Counted from the first letter of the stretch, positions 46,005 through 60,500 are shown. The stretch is DNA of 64,000 bases from Mortierella sp. BCC40632 (GCA_011634665.1 WAEK01000001.1:1565501-1629500), one strand, 5' to 3'. Notes: generated by a model from the sequence alone, not told the origin. A program made the numbers and translations.

Positions 46005-48887
46005 ATGTACGGTCTACAGTCGATAATGATTCCAGCCGCGAGCGTGATTATTGACGACACGTCCTCGGCCAGCTCGATTAAGAGCGGCAAAAGCGGCAAA
46101 AGCGGAAAGACTCAGAGCGTTGAAGTTCAACCACAACCCCCCAACAGCAGCACCAGCTCCAACAGCAGCAAGTTCGGAGGCCTTTTCAAGAGCAACAGCC
46201 TCCGGAGTGGAAGTATCTCATCAGCCATCTCGGGTGGCATTCCTGGACAAAAGGGGATGAGTCCGGTATCTGAAGAGGACGCTGTGCCTCAGGCGCCGCA
46301 GCCACCGCCACCACTGGATCTCGAGAGCTATCGCCAGAGTCTCCAGTGGCTGCAGCAGACGTGTCGTCCTGTGTTCATGAAGGAGCTCATGCAGGTTGAA
46401 TCCGTTCCTGTGCCCATCACTATCAACAATGCAAAGAATGCAGACATGGTTGGAGGCACTCAATATGTCCAGATCGCATCCTGGAAGCAATACCGGGTTC
46501 AGGTCGTCCCAGCTGACCGGTGGGGCACCCCACAAGAGGTGCTCCAAGAGGTAAGCAAAAAGCGAGCAACACGGCGTGGACACTCGCCACTCCGCTGTTA
46601 TCTTCATCTCCCAAGACCATCACATTTTTTTTTGGATTTCTTGCTTAAGGTTACCCTTGCCTCTTTCAACCTTTCCTCCACTGGAGCCTTCTGCTCCGAC
46701 CCCGCCAACCCACCCATTCTCGGTCCACTGAGTAGAGAGAGACTGAAGAACACTATCCATTTCGTCTGCCATCCTCCTGTGGAGACTTGCAATGTTTGCC
46801 TGACCTAATCCATTGAGACCAGGTCGCACCTTGGAGCAAACACCTGTTTGGTCTACTCTAGGGTGTCTTCTGTAGGGGCTCACGCGGCCAGCCGGGCGTC
46901 GATCGTGTGTGGTGTGTGTGCGTGTGTGTTGTATGTGTGGCTCAAGTAGACTGGCTCAAGTAGACTGGCTCCAGTGACCAGAATGGCCTCTTACGCTCTC
47001 TTTGCTCTCTTTGTTTTCCCCTATCCTTAGATCCAAGCACTGCACAAACTGCGCAAGTGTCGCCAGATCATCCAGCTTTACGGATACCTGCCTAGCTCAA
47101 ACCAACCTTCGGGCCAGGTCCCCGCACTCCTGCTCCAGCAGCCTGCATTGGGCTCGCTCCGTCAGTTCCTTGACCACAGTTTCGACACGGTCCAATGGCC
47201 TGAGAGATACAAGCTAGCCCTCGACATTACTCAGGGCTTGCGGTTCCTCATCGCCCAGGCCATGCAATGCTCGCTCCATTCGGGCAACATCCTCATCGAC
47301 GGTGAAGGGGTTGCAGTGCTCACGGGCTTTGGCCTCCCTGGTGGTCTCATCACCTCTGCGCCATGTCAGATGACCTCCCTGCTCTCATCTTCCTCATTAA
47401 TGCTCTACATGGCTCCAGAGCGGATTCGTAACCCCAATAACTACCTCCCCGAGTGGAACGTCTACTCTTTGGGCATTCTCCTTTGGGAGTTGTCTTCGGG
47501 CAGAGTGCCCTTTGACGAAATTGTTGCCCGTGCCGAAGCTGGCCCTCGGTTGGCCAAGAACCTGGACCAGCTCACCTCGGCTATCTGCAAGGGCCTCCGA
47601 GAAGAGACTGTCCTTGGCACGCCCGAGATTTATGAGCAACTATTCAAGATGTGCTGGGAGAACGAGCCTACATCTCGACCTCCACTGGATGTTGTGGAGG
47701 AGACACTACAGATGCTGGTTGTGGTGGAGCCAATGGACATGTTGATGCTTCCTGGGGAAGAGATTGGGATGTCTGTTTCAACCGTCGGTAAGCATCTACG
47801 ATAGCCACCTCTCTCTCTCTCTCTCCTTCCTTCTCAGAAGAAAACGACGACAACGACTCAACTAACACCGCAATGTCCATCGGGCTCTCTTCCAGTCTCG
47901 GATAGTATCGACGCAGACACCATCAGCACCCACACGCGGTCCAACAGTGTCCGATCAACCTCCCCCATCCCTGGACAGTCACGCTTCGGGAAGCCACAGT
48001 CCTTGCATGAGGCCGTGAGTGTCTCGAACCCGGATATGACCGAGTGGTTCCTCCTCTCGGGTCATGACATCAACGGCTACGCTTTTGTGCCCACATTCTC
48101 GCTCGAGTGCGAGATTACCCCTCTTCATACCTGTGTTGGCCATCTTTTGCCAGCCTCAGTCCCAATCCTCAAAGAACTTTTGGACCAGGATGCCGATATT
48201 GGACTACTTGCCAAAAGATCTCAACAAAACTGTCTTCATATTCTCCTTGACCGGTTTATTCCTGTCAGGAACGAGCATGGCTCGGCTCATCTCTACACGG
48301 CAGTCGACATGCTACTCGATGCCGGTGCTGAAGTGAATGCTCGGGATGTATCTGGAAATACACCTCTGCATGTGTTGATGAGAAACCCCAAGATTTCGTC
48401 TGAGGATGTGGCCGAAGTCCTGAACAGAATGGTTGCCAAGGGTGCAGACACATCAATGTTTGCACCTCGCGACGGGAATGTGTTGGCCCTGGCTACCAAG
48501 TACTTACACTTTGAGGCAGCGCGCAGTATTTTGAACTCGGATCTGCTTGCCTCCGAACCCGAGTCGATCGAGCGAGCAATTGATTCTTGTATGACGATGA
48601 CGGGTCGACCTACGGACAAGTTTGTCAATTTGAGGACCAAGACCCGGGAACTGCTCAAGCTCTGGACAGGTCAAGCAGCAGCCCCACGACGAGAAAAGGT
48701 AGCTTTGAAGCTGTTGACCGATGCGGGTCTTGTGGATTCGTCTGGAGTGCGAACTAAGGGCAAGGTGATCCGACTTGCACCTCAGGGACAGATCGATTGT
48801 GCAAATCGGTATTTTGACGCAAATATCAAGGGCAAGCGGGAGTTGACCATTAGCAATATGATTGGCGTTCAGCATTTTACTCGTTAG
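46005..48887 (+). CDS. Pseudokinase with C-terminal ankyrin-type repeats
   Basis: A 764-residue protein from exons 46005-46550, 47031-47787 and 47896-48887. Residues 1-105 are Ser/Gly/Lys-rich. A protein-kinase fold covers about 100-430, but catalytic residues are gone. The catalytic loop reads MQCSLHSGNILID where HRDxHSGN is expected, so the Asp is replaced by Ser. The metal-binding DFG is GFG (VLTGFGLPGG). No VAIK-type Lys is seen in the YRVQVV strand. Structural elements remain: MAPERIRNP, WNVYSLGILLWELSSGRVPF and CWENEPTSRP. After a Ser/Thr-rich linker, ankyrin-like units follow, e.g. LHEAVSVSNPDMTEWFLLSG, TPLHTCVGHLLPAS and GAEVNARDVSGNTPLHVLM. Probably a signalling scaffold, not an enzyme. 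Confidence 0.85.
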
Positions 48888-48972
48888 TTGTTCATTTTAA
48901 TTTCTTTGTCGTCGTTGTCTTCTCTTCTTCCCCCTTTTTTTTTTTTTTTTCCACCCCTCCTCCACCCTGTAC

Positions 48973-48978
48973 AATAAA
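48973..48978 (+). terminator. Poly(A) signal AATAAA
   Basis: AATAAA 86 nt after the stop of the pseudokinase gene, preceded by a T run. Confidence 0.45.
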
Positions 48979-51677
48979 AACCGTCATTCAGAATAGCACG
49001 TATTTGTAACCATTCTATTGCGAGCTCCTTAGACACAAGAGAGCTGTTTTAATCATCCCCCCCTTCAAGAGAATACTACAGCTGCTGCATAGTTGGGAGA
49101 AGCCTACATCGCGAATTCTTTTAGTCCGATCAGAACTTTTCTGAGCAGAACGCTATATGCCTCTATATCACGAGCAATGTCAATAGTGAGCAATCCTAGC
49201 AGATTGGTAGACGAAGATAGGCTCTGGCAAAAAGCTGATGTGTTGAGTAGACTTGCAACATCAATCACGTAGGTTATTATTATTGTGAGTGTTCAAGATG
49301 ACTGGAATGAGGATAAGCTATCAAAGAGAGATTGCCTATTGAGCAGGCAATGGACCAAAGACACTCTTTCCATACTATTGATTTCAGTCTTTGTCTATGC
49401 TGCTAGTCTGAGTAGAATGATATGCCTATTATCAAGTGGAGAGAGTGGCATCATGTCGTTACACCTCCCCTTTCGTTTTTTCATGGATTCATCCAAGCTG
49501 ACGACTTTGCTTTCGTTTATAAAAAAAAGAAAGAAAAAGGGCCCGGGCCATCAGAGGTTATGTTTTTTTTTTTTTACACATTCATTTCATTTCAGGTATC
49601 ATCCTCCAATTTTTCCCTTCCAAGTATGCCCTCCACTTCCAATTATAGAATCAGTAAAAAAGAAAGAGGATTAATTTGCCATCGCGAGTGAGCACAATAT
49701 GTTTCGGGACGCGTATCAAGTATTGAATAGTCTTGCGGGCTGTAGACTGAATAAAGCCTTTTTGTCCAGTCATGTTCCTGTCTTAAGGCTGCATACTTCT
49801 CTCTCTCTCTCTTCATGGTCCATGTAGACACAATAAGCTTGGCACCTCAAGTGCTTTTTTTCTTTCTTTCTTTTCTTTCTTTTCTTTCTTTTTTCTTCAC
49901 CATCAGATTCACTTTTCGATATCATACTTTTCTTATTTAACCCTCGTCTCGTCTCCTCAAAGCGATCCGCCACGGGCATTTATAGATCCCAAGAATTGGT
50001 CGACAAGTGAAAGATGAGAGAGGGTGAGAAGAAATAAGATTTCCAATTACCTCCCCCTTCTTTTTTTTTTTTTTTTTTTTAAATAGAAACAGTGGTCCAG
50101 TCAGAGACAGTGTTCACATTGTCTCTGATCGTAATAATGTCACCGTTTTTTTATCTCGTAAGTAAGCTCTTGCAGTGTAAGTGGCATAAACGTCGGGATC
50201 TCGTCGAGGGAGCGATGTGTCTGAAAGATGTATTTTTTTTTCCTGTCGGAGAGATTTTAGTCTTGTTCTCTGATGATGACGTGGGAAAGGGGGGGGTTGA
50301 CAAAGGGGAGGGACGAGGATAGGGAGGGGAGGCGGAGGCGGAGGCAATAGGGGGTAGTCGAGTCCCTGACATCTCTTTTTTGCAAGGTGAACGGACCAAT
50401 GCCGAGGGTAAGTGTCAGTGTGGTCTGCCCCCCTGCAATATGGGAGCAACCCGATTGTAGGACACGCGTCGAATAAGCGCATCAGTTTTTGGAACAGACA
50501 GAAGACATGTCGTTTCCAGCGGGAGGGGCCCGCAGCAAGATCCATGTGAGTGAGGTATGAAGACAGATGGGACAGTACGAAGTGTGAGAAATGTTGGGTG
50601 GGAACGGATGCATGCCGTGTAAAAAAGCGAGGTGTGATCGAATGTGGTTCGTTCGATGAAAGCTCGTGGTCCCAGGTCTTCCCGAGCTAGTCGACTGGGA
50701 TGGGAGGGGACCTGGGTGCAAAGGAGCTGATGTGACCATCGAATTGAGCGGTATCTTTCGCTGAGAGGCCCCACTACAAAGAGAACAGAACCCAAGGACA
50801 AACTAAGCGATCGCCAGAAAACTTTTGTAAATGCTCTTTGGCAATTTTATACTCACAACGGTGCAACTGTCTATCCTTCTCACGTCCCGCTCTACCATCC
50901 CTGATGACCTCTCCTTCATTATCATCATACTCGACTCACTATCTTGCTCCTCCACCGACTTCTTTAGGTTCTCGATGAGGGTGTCTTTCAAAAACGGCCG
51001 AACCAAAGATTCGGGACCATGCCAGTCATGTCGAGAAAGGTTGTTCCGGCCAAAGGGTTTATGACAAAGACTTTTTTTTTTTTTTTTTTTTGGTCGGGCA
51101 TGCTTCTCGTTGCCCCTTTTGTTGTAATCGTCCAATCCCCTTTCCATCGTCTCATGCTTGTTGCTTGTCCACGTCATAACCTCTTTTCCACATTGATAAA
51201 AAAAAACCACCTAAACCAGACGCAGCCAAGAGATGGGGGACAGAAAGCATGGCCAAAACAAAGAGGCATACAAAATGCGACCTTGAAATCTGTCTCTTAA
51301 AATGGCTCATTTTTTTCTTTGCCACAGAGAACAATAGGAATGTGAGGAGCAAAGACAGAGAAGCGCAGGAGATAGGGCATGAGCATGATCACCCTCCCAA
51401 CAAACATAAACAATTATGGCGGCAAAGTAGAAAAAGAAAAAATGTTACCCTCATTTTTTTTGTTATTGTTATTGTTATTGTTAGTTGTTGTTTTTTTTTT
51501 TTTTTTTCTTTTCCGCTCGGCGTGACATTTAGCATTAGGACCCGGTTAATAGTGTTACCCATATTGAGGGGCGTATTCATGCCCAAAGTCCCCGAGCATT
51601 GGGTAATGGAAAGAGATGGATAAAAAAAAAAAAAGAACCGAAACCTACTCTGCGTGCATTGTGTGTGTGAATATATT

Positions 51678-51680
<3 letters not shown>

Positions 51681-51727
<47 letters not shown>
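51681..51727. repeat. (GT)n microsatellite
   Basis: About 23 uninterrupted GT units. Confidence 0.95.
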
Positions 51728-51729
<2 letters not shown>

Positions 51730-52652
51730 GATGATACCCCTCACGACCGATGTCAGGGTCTGTCCTTCCTCTCGGGCATTTATCGACTTCAGACTGTGCG
51801 ACAACAACTAGGGAACGGTCCGAACTTTTTATATTATTACTTTTTTTTTTCTTTCTTTCTTTCTTTCTTTCTTTTTTTTGGCGGGAAACGCAAGAGAAAA
51901 AGATAGGGAAAACAAAAAGAGAGAGTTTGTATCATAGGGTGGATTGATCACTAAGCAGTCAGCTTGAGCAGATGACTCGACGTGCCATGTCAGGCAAGTC
52001 TGCTGAAGGATCGGGGCCAGGATATGAGATGGACGAGATGGGTTGGGGAGGCGCAGGACAAGATCGGCGGATGCAGCCACGCAGCAGACAACATCTGACG
52101 GCTCAAAAAAAAAAAAAAAAAAAAAGCCAGCAAGTACTGCAGCTCGCTAAGACCGCCTCTATTTGAGTTTAGACGGGAGCTCGGTAAAGACGGGGGTCGG
52201 GTGGGTATGGTTGCTGGGCAAGGTATTCGGGAGTGAGAAAGGCGAGGGGTTTGGAGCGAAAGGCAGAGTAAAGGGCAGGGCAAAGGGCAGGGCAAGGACG
52301 AGGCAGGGACGAGGCAAAGGCAAGGCGAAGCGGAGCGAGGCAAGGCAGAATCTGGTCCTATATTTCCAAGCAAGGACGCGGACCCGGTCCCAGGCGAGGC
52401 CCGTGATCAGCAACGGGTGTGCCCTGGCGGCTGGGAATTGTGATGAGAGAGAGAGAGAAGAGAGAGAGAGAGAGGGAGAGAAAAGAGAGAGGACTGCTGC
52501 TCTTTGTAGAGCCGGGCACAGTGCCAAGTGCCTTGTCTTGGACAGACAACGGCAAGTGAAAGAGAAAAGAGAGAGAAAAAAATTTCTGTTATTTCCCTGT
52601 GTATGTGTGTGGGTAATTGGCCCTTTTATTGTGCCGCTCTTCTTCTCTCTTG

Positions 52653-52659
<7 letters not shown>

Positions 52660-52710
<51 letters not shown>
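52660..52710. repeat. (TC)n microsatellite
   Basis: TC run of about 50 bases in the C/T-rich upstream region of the KH-domain gene. Confidence 0.9.
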
Positions 52711-52717
<7 letters not shown>

Positions 52718-53365
52718 TCTTCTCTTCTCTTCTCTTTCTGCTCCCACCCGCATCCATCCTATCCCTATCCTATCCCTGTCGCTCCTCTCCTTTGTCTTGT
52801 CTCTTGTCTGTGGCCTGCCTTATATCCTCGCCCGTCCTTTCTTTTCTTTTCTTTCTTTCTTTCTCTCTTTCTCTTTTTCTCTCCCTTCACGCACGCCTCT
52901 GCTCCACGCCTGTCCCGACTCATCTTCACCCCGCCTGTCCCTTCTTTCTTACCTCGACAGCTTCCTCCGCCCCTTTGCACCTCTTCTCCCGAGCTTGCTG
53001 CCGACCGTCTGATCCCGAAACGAAACGACCCCCGCCGACACGACTCGCCCTTTTGTCCTCTTTATTTCTTGTTTTTCTATCCACACGTCTGCGTCCTTCT
53101 GCAGCACCAATCTTGCCCCCTCTGCTTGTGCTGTCACTGCTTCTTGCCCAAGTTAGCTTACCAGCACCTTGCCCCCCACTCCCACCCTCAAGACTCTATC
53201 TATTACCGCGCTGTCCTCTGCAGCAATCGCACCACCGGTCTGAGGATCGACTAGAGGCGCTTATTGACTCTGTAAGACTGCAAGACTGGACACTAACGCA
53301 GGCAGAGCTCCTTGAGGCACCTAAAGAACCCGTCTGGAAGAGACCAGACCCCACCCCACGACCGA

Positions 53366-54362
53366 ATGACAGAGAACAGCACGATCCTTTCGCTGAGCTT
53401 TACAAGCCCAGCGACAGCGCCGGGCACAGCCAGTCCCAATGCTGCGACTCAGGATGAAGTAGCTGCGACAGCAAAGACATTTCAGCAGTTGTGTGGTGAG
53501 ATCAGTCGGACATCACGATGCCAGGCCGTCCTTAATGTCACCAGTACAATTGTACGTCAGCCGGGGATGATGACGTCCACAGCTCCATCCACTACAACCA
53601 CCACACCGCCTACAGCAGCAGCGACAACTGCATCGGTGGCAGCAGCAGCAGCAGCAGCGACTTCGGCAGCGATGAAGAAGAGGATTTCATCCTCGATCGA
53701 TACCCTTTTGCCTCCGTTTGCTCTGTCATCAACATCTGCTCCCGCGGCACCAGCAGCAGGAGCAGCGAATCCGATGCATTTGCCGCAGTCGATCTATAAC
53801 GTGACGATCGCAGGGCCATACCCAGATGTGATGCTCGCGCGCGGGATGTTTATGCGAAATAATCCGCTCAAGGTAATGATGCACCCCTCCCCCCTCTCCT
53901 CCGCAACATTAGCCCCCTCTTGTATGTGTGTGTATTTAGGTGTGTATGAGAGAGAAAGAGAGTGTGTTTGTGGAAAGTAGAGAGAAAGTATGTTGTTTTC
54001 CGAGTCGAGTCGGACCTGCATTGGGAATCGATATATCGCATATAGGCATACAGGACGACTAAGCTCGACAGACAGATGCTCCATGTCGGCTGAATCGTCA
54101 TTCCCCCCTTCCTTCCACTCTCTCCTTCTCCTGCCATGCGCCACCACCTTTCCACAGGACCCAGCAGCAATTCCATCTAGTGACACGATGCCTCTGGCCG
54201 CGGAATGGCGGACTGAAGTGATCAGATCACAGACAGGGTGTTTAGGGGGGGGACGGCATCAGTTTTTTTTTTTTTTTTTTTTTTTTTTTGGGGAGAGGGG
54301 GAGAGAGTGAGAGTGGAAGAGAGGAGTTGTTTTTTTTGTATGACTGGCAAAAACAAACATTT

Positions 54363-54393
<31 letters not shown>

Positions 54394-54514
54394 AACAGAC
54401 AGACAAACAGACAGACAAACAGACAGACAAACCCTGCGTAGATCCCATGCAGCAGCAGCGTGGTGACCAGAGTGGACCCGGTCCTGGGTCCACTCTGGCC
54501 ACTACTGGTCACTG

Positions 54515-54546
<32 letters not shown>

Positions 54547-57500
54547 GTCTCTTTTATTTTATTTTATTTTTTCTTGGCTCCCATTGCGGCCATGCTATCT
54601 CATGCCATCACCCTGTTCTGTCATAGCCTACTACTACACTGCCTCAGCTTTGGTCGTTTCTCCTTTCTTTCTCTCTCTCTCTCTTCTCTCTCTCTCTTCT
54701 CTTCTTCCACAAAGACCAATGGACGTGGTCTCCACCCTACTCTGAAACCGCCTCACTCTCTTCTCGTGCACACCGCCTATCTGCTCTCAGACTGGCTACC
54801 TCCCTGCCCCTTGTTCCTCTGTCATCGTCTTGTTGTCATCAGTGCGTCGTCTCGGTCTTCTCTCACCCCGCGTCCACACCTCGGCGTGCGAATAGACACG
54901 CGTGCTCTTTTTGGAGCAATCGCCTCTGGATAGGAAGGTGTGGTCTCCATTTGTGGAAAAAAAGACCTTTAGACCTCATGAATGGGTCCATCTTCCAACC
55001 GACCGACGACCTTCCTAACTACCCTTTCTCACTTTCTCGCCGACCGAGCTCTATATTTACATTTTGTGGTATACCGGCCAGAGTGCATCGGGACCTACCC
55101 TCGTGCACAGAGGTAGTTTTGGCTGGTACCCGTGCTCGCTCATTTTCCCTCAATATCGCAATGGGCCATCTCCAGGCCTGCTTGTTCACCCAATGACTCA
55201 GGTCCAAAAAAGCAGGCGAACATGCAGTGCCACGATCTCGAAGCCTCATTGCCCCAGTTGCCTCTCCATATGCAACTGCCCGATGCTGCATGCTTTCTCT
55301 CTCTCTCTTCCCCCCCTCCCTTCTCTTCCTCTGGCTGCCCTGGTACTGAAATATATGCAACACAAAGAGAGCAAGAAGAGAGGCCTGCAAGAAAGAAGAC
55401 GAGAAGCAAGATAGAAAAAAAAAAAAAGTCTAGTGGTCGTGCAGCACATGCTCACGCCATTTTCCGTCCTCTTTCTCCTCTTCCTCTCCTCTCCTCCCCC
55501 TGTTCCACCCTCTCTCCTGATCAATAATTATGGGCCGCTCACACACATCCTCTCTCTCTTTTATTCTCTGCGCCCCATCAGCCAAGGCTCTCGATCAAGG
55601 TCAACAAGGCATTGATCACATCTTCAGGATCATCCCCATGTACGCCACAGGAGAAGCAGCCATCCGCCACGGGTCCAAAGACACCTGGTGCACGGGATCC
55701 TGTCCCCACTTCTCTTCCTGATTCTGCTGCGCCCTTGACTCCACTCTCAACTACTCCCGCCACTTCCGAGGCCGGCACCACCTCCGAGACTCACCCGGAC
55801 GACGTCGATACCAGGGATCATTCCACCGCAACGTCTCGGGCCTCGTCCAAGCCTCCTAGCTTCACAGATGAAGTTGTCCCCTCCAGGAGCCGGCCTTCCT
55901 CTTCGGGTTCTGCCAGCCAATTGACCATCGGACAGAGCCGATCTCCCGACAGTCCCGCCACCGCCTTCCCCGTCCGTGCCGAGTTCAAGGCTGCGCTGAA
56001 CGAGATCTCAGCTGCTACTAGGACATCAATCACACTCTTGACTAGCCACCTCCACTCTTCAACTGTGCTCCAACCAGGATTGTCCAGACATGACACAGTC
56101 GAGCTCCTTGTGTCAGGAACATGGGAAAACGCAGAGGCAGCCCGACTACTCCTGCTAGTCACCATAGATACCCTCCAGCCTGGCATCGTCTCGGACAAGC
56201 TGCAGGTCGAACTCAAATACCAGAACATGGTTGGCGGTCGCAAACGCGAGGACTTGCAGGAGTTGATGGCGCGTACACGGACCAGCGTCTATCTTACATC
56301 GCCCTTTGTGCAGACCGACATCAAGAATGGTGCTCATATGGAACCACGATACAATGACGTTTACATCACCGGCGAGGCTTCATGTGTACAAGTGGCCAAG
56401 GAAGAGATCCAGCGCGTATTCCAGCGGGCACAGTCAGCATCGATGCCCTTTGCACGATCGGTTAACATTGCAACCCGCAAGCTGGAATGGATGGTGATGA
56501 ATCATCGAGAGGAACTGAGAATGATCATGACCAACAATGCATCCTTCATCTCGTTTCCGCCACTGGGGGCTTCTCAACCCGTTATTACCGTCTATGGCGA
56601 GTCTCGAGTAAATGTTGAGCGGACGATCCGTACTGTCATGCAACTGGTAAGCGATTGTCAGGCCTGGATGCCCATCATACCATGGGGGTGTCCATCGAAG
56701 AAACATTGAACTGTTAAGTGCATAAATTTCTCGATTTCTCATAATTAACCGCCACCATCACATCTGCCTATCATCATTTTAATAGTCGTGTCGCTTCCAT
56801 TCTGGCTCTGTATCGTTACTCTCCGATCCGCTTTCTCTCCACCTGTCTACATCACCATTAGCCAACATTGCACAACTCGTCGCCCAAACATCGGGAGCCG
56901 AGGTCGAATATCGCAACAGTGGGTTCTCGATCTTTGGTGATGAGGTACAGATGAAGGTGGCTGTCCAGTATTTGACCGAATTTGATTTTATGAAGGCATT
57001 GCCCTACGAAGTCAAGTTTTCTGTGGAGCTAGCAAATGAGCACCGAGAGTTCATCTCGGGCAAGAAAAACGGCAAAATTAACCGGATCATGAAGACTACA
57101 GGCGCCAAGATCAAGTTTGATCTTTGTAACGAGTATAATTTTTATGTTGACTTGAGTTCGATGAGTGCTCTCAAAGCCATGGAGGCACTGAACTTGTTGG
57201 AGGAGGAATTGCCAGCCGAGATCTCGTTCTTTGTCCCAGAGACGTATCATAAGCGAATCATTGGTGTCGGAGGCAAAAACATTCAACGGATCATGAAGAA
57301 GTACGGAGTCTACGTCAAGTTTTCCAACTCTGAAGAATTTGCAAATCTGGGTGGTTATTTTGACAACCTGGACAATGTCGTTGCGCGAACCCCTTCGAAG
57401 AATGCGATGAACCTAGACAACCTAAAACAGGCCGTTATGGAGTTGGTTAATCCAAAGGATAAGGACTTTGTGGTGGTCCATTTAGAGATTCCAAAACAAC

Positions 57501-60500
57501 AACATCTCCGCCTCCTATCGGACCAGGGTTATGTGCTCAAGGAGATCCACGAGACGACCAACACGACGGTCCAGTTTCCAGACCGAGAATCCGGTCTGGA
57601 CATTGTCACTGTCTCGGGACCAGAGTCGCTTATCCAGCAAGCGGTCTCCATGTTTTTGTCACTTGTGGAAGAACAATTTACATATCTAGTACCGGAATCC
57701 GAACCTTTAGAACAGGCATTGAGTCTTCCCGAATTCCAGTCCGAGGTGATTGATATTGTGAAGCGAGAGTGGAATATGACGCTCATCCCGCCTACAGCTC
57801 AAAACCTGACAGCTGAGACAACTGAACAAGCGTGCCAGGGGGAGGCACCAGCGTCCCCAGTCTCTCTTGAGACGCATGACAAGATTCTGGATCAGGATAC
57901 AAGCTCTATGGAGAGCAGTGCAGCCGATGCTACTCAAGCTCGAGAAACTACTACTGCCGAGGAACCACCCGTCGGCAACACCAAGAGCAGCAACAAGCAA
58001 AAGTCGTCTGACGAGAGCACGTTCGTCTTTAGATACACGAGGAACAATGAGGACTATCTGGCAAACGCCAAAGATGTCCTGGTGCAGTATCTGATCAAGC
58101 ATGGCGTTCGCTTGAATGACGACGAACTTCGAGTCGCTGCACCCCGGCTCAGATCTGATTCTTTTAGAGATGCCTTGTCCCATCTCAACAGTGTCATCGT
58201 TCCTACTGTCGGCAACACTGGTAGGTTTTTTCTTTGCTCTATTTTGTATTGTATTGTATTGTTTTTTGGTAATGAAATCCACCTGACCTTGTCTTCATTT
58301 GATTGACTCTCCCTGTTTCACTCTCTGAACTACTTTAGGCCCTCCCAATTCTGCGAGCTCGTTCTCCAATTACTCGCTCTTCGAGTCAGGAGACAGTCCG
58401 ATTGATGCGCTTGCACCCCGAGCGACAGCTTCAACACTCTCTTCGATGGAAAAATCGGCAGCACGATGGTCTGAGCCTGCCGGTCGACATTTGTCTTCCT
58501 TCTCAGGATCTCCATCCTTGATTGGTGTACCAACGGGTTCCTCAGGACAACCCTATGCCATTGGCACGAGTCCCAGCAACAGCAGTACCAATGTCCATCT
58601 CGGCCTTGGAAGCAGCAACAGCAACAACAGCAACAACAATAGTGCACAGGTGGCTGCTGCCGCTTTCGGGCGAGTCACATCGTTACCGTCGGATCCTTGG
58701 GCCATGCCTGGCAAGTACCAGCAATTTCATCATCATCAACAAAGTGGTTCTGCCAATTATCTGGGATCAATTGGTCAAGCCCGCTCGACCAATCCTCCAC
58801 CAGGAATCAATCGGCCTGGATCTCCTGGGACCAACTCGGCGAGTGGATACTATGGGTCGGCTGGACTTTCATCGTCCTCTTCATCCCACCAGCACCAGCA
58901 CTCGACAATGTTTGGAAACTCTGGCTTCCAAGGATCTGGAGTCTCTCCCGCCTCATCTTCCGTGACCCCACCTCGGTACTCGGGTAGGAACTCTCCCATC
59001 CAGAATGCAGGATCCAGTGTCCATTTGTTGGGTAATTTTGGTAACCAACCCCAACAACAGCCTCCACCATCTCAAAAGATTCTGTCAGTCGCTCCTGGGT
59101 CACGTAATAGCATGCAGTATTTGGAGGAGAAAATGATGACTGGGCAGGCGTTTGGACCTGGCTATGGTCCTACATTGAATAGCAATGGAACCAGTGGTGG
59201 TGATGGACGCCCAGCCTCGCAATCATCCTCCCAACAACAGCTCCACCAGCAGCAACAGCAGCAACCAGGACAACATGCTCAGCAACAGCAAGGCCAGTCG
59301 TCGTTCTCTGGAGCATACCCAGCCCACATGGGCTTCAGCGGATCGTCGTTCCAATACCCTCATCAGCGTCAGCGACATTCCAGTCAAAACAGTGCAGCCA
59401 GCCATCATACCATGTTCCTTGGCCCTATTGGTGGTGGACTGGGATCAGCAGGCGGTAGCGTGAACAGCGACGAGATCTCAACCGAGGACGACAGTGACGA
59501 GGTGTTTGATGAGATGCGTCAAAGGCAACGATTGCAACAGCAGCAGCAGCGACATCAGCAGGCCAAACATGGCTATACCCATACTGCTGGCGTTGGAACG
59601 ACGCCTGATGTCTATGGATCGCGATTCCCTTCATCTTCGTCCAATATGGGTCGCCGAGGATCTGCCCCCTCGATTCCCGCGGCGCCTAATAGCAGTGGCT
59701 CGGGCTCGGGCGGATTCCGTCCATTCTATTCTCAAAAGGACTACTCGTCGCCAGTGGTCCATCTGACCAATGGCAACAACACACCTGTGAACAACGGGTC
59801 AGATTTGTATGAACAAAATGGGCTCGTGTCGGCTATGTCCAAGCATAGCCTTGGTAGCATCTCTGTCCTTGGCTCTGGAGCCAATGGCAGTACCAGCAGC
59901 CTTAACATTGGTGCTATCGGGACCAACAACAATAGTCCACAGCAAGGTCCAACTGTCATTGGATCTCGAGGTTCTGTTGGCGCTGGACGAATGGGCAATG
60001 GCAATAGCAGCAACAACAGCAGCAGTTCCACAATTCACTCCTCTTCGTCTTTGACCTCGGCCAACTCGCACCACCACCATCACCTCGTCTCTTCTGCTAG
60101 CACTGGCGGCGCACCTACCTCGTCCTCCTCGTCTTCGATCTTTGAGAACGATCGAGACTTTTTTCAAGGCGGACTCGGAGGAATCCTTGGAGGAGGAGGC
60201 TTAGGATTCGGCGGGATTGTGAACAGTGGTGGAGCTATCCAGCGTAGTGGTAGCAACAACTCCTTTGGAGCACATCTCCAAGAGACCTCGACCCTCCAGG
60301 GCCACATGGGTCACAGCCACAGCTCTGGCCATCAGCAACAGCAACAACACCATCAGTATCATCACCAGTACCCTGGACATGGAGTGTTGGAACACAAGAG
60401 CATGAGTGTCCACACTGGATATGGTGGATTTGTCGGTGGGCCTGTTGGAGGAGTTAACATGGGTAATGGCAGCGCTGGCAGCAGCTATGGAAGTCTTGGA

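Larger units (their letters stand above)
48979..53365. other. 4.4-kb repeat-rich intergenic region
   Basis: No supportable gene. It contains T runs near 49562, 50062 and 51072-51090, a GT microsatellite, a CTTT repeat near 51849-51876, and a GGCAAGG/GGGCAGG-rich stretch at 52265-52350. From about 52620 to 53230 it is a strong C/T-rich leader region upstream of the KH-domain gene. Long open frames at 52163-53457 are made of low-complexity pyrimidine sequence. Confidence 0.5.

Noticed and set aside
52163..53457. Plus-strand frames of 309 and 363 codons upstream of the KH-domain gene
   Set aside because: Mostly translated (TC)n and pyrimidine-rich leader; two overlapping frames are equally open, as expected for low complexity.
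54364..54431. Regularly spaced repeat that could suggest a CRISPR-like array
   Set aside because: It is a short continuous 12-bp tandem repeat with no spacers, in a eukaryotic intron.
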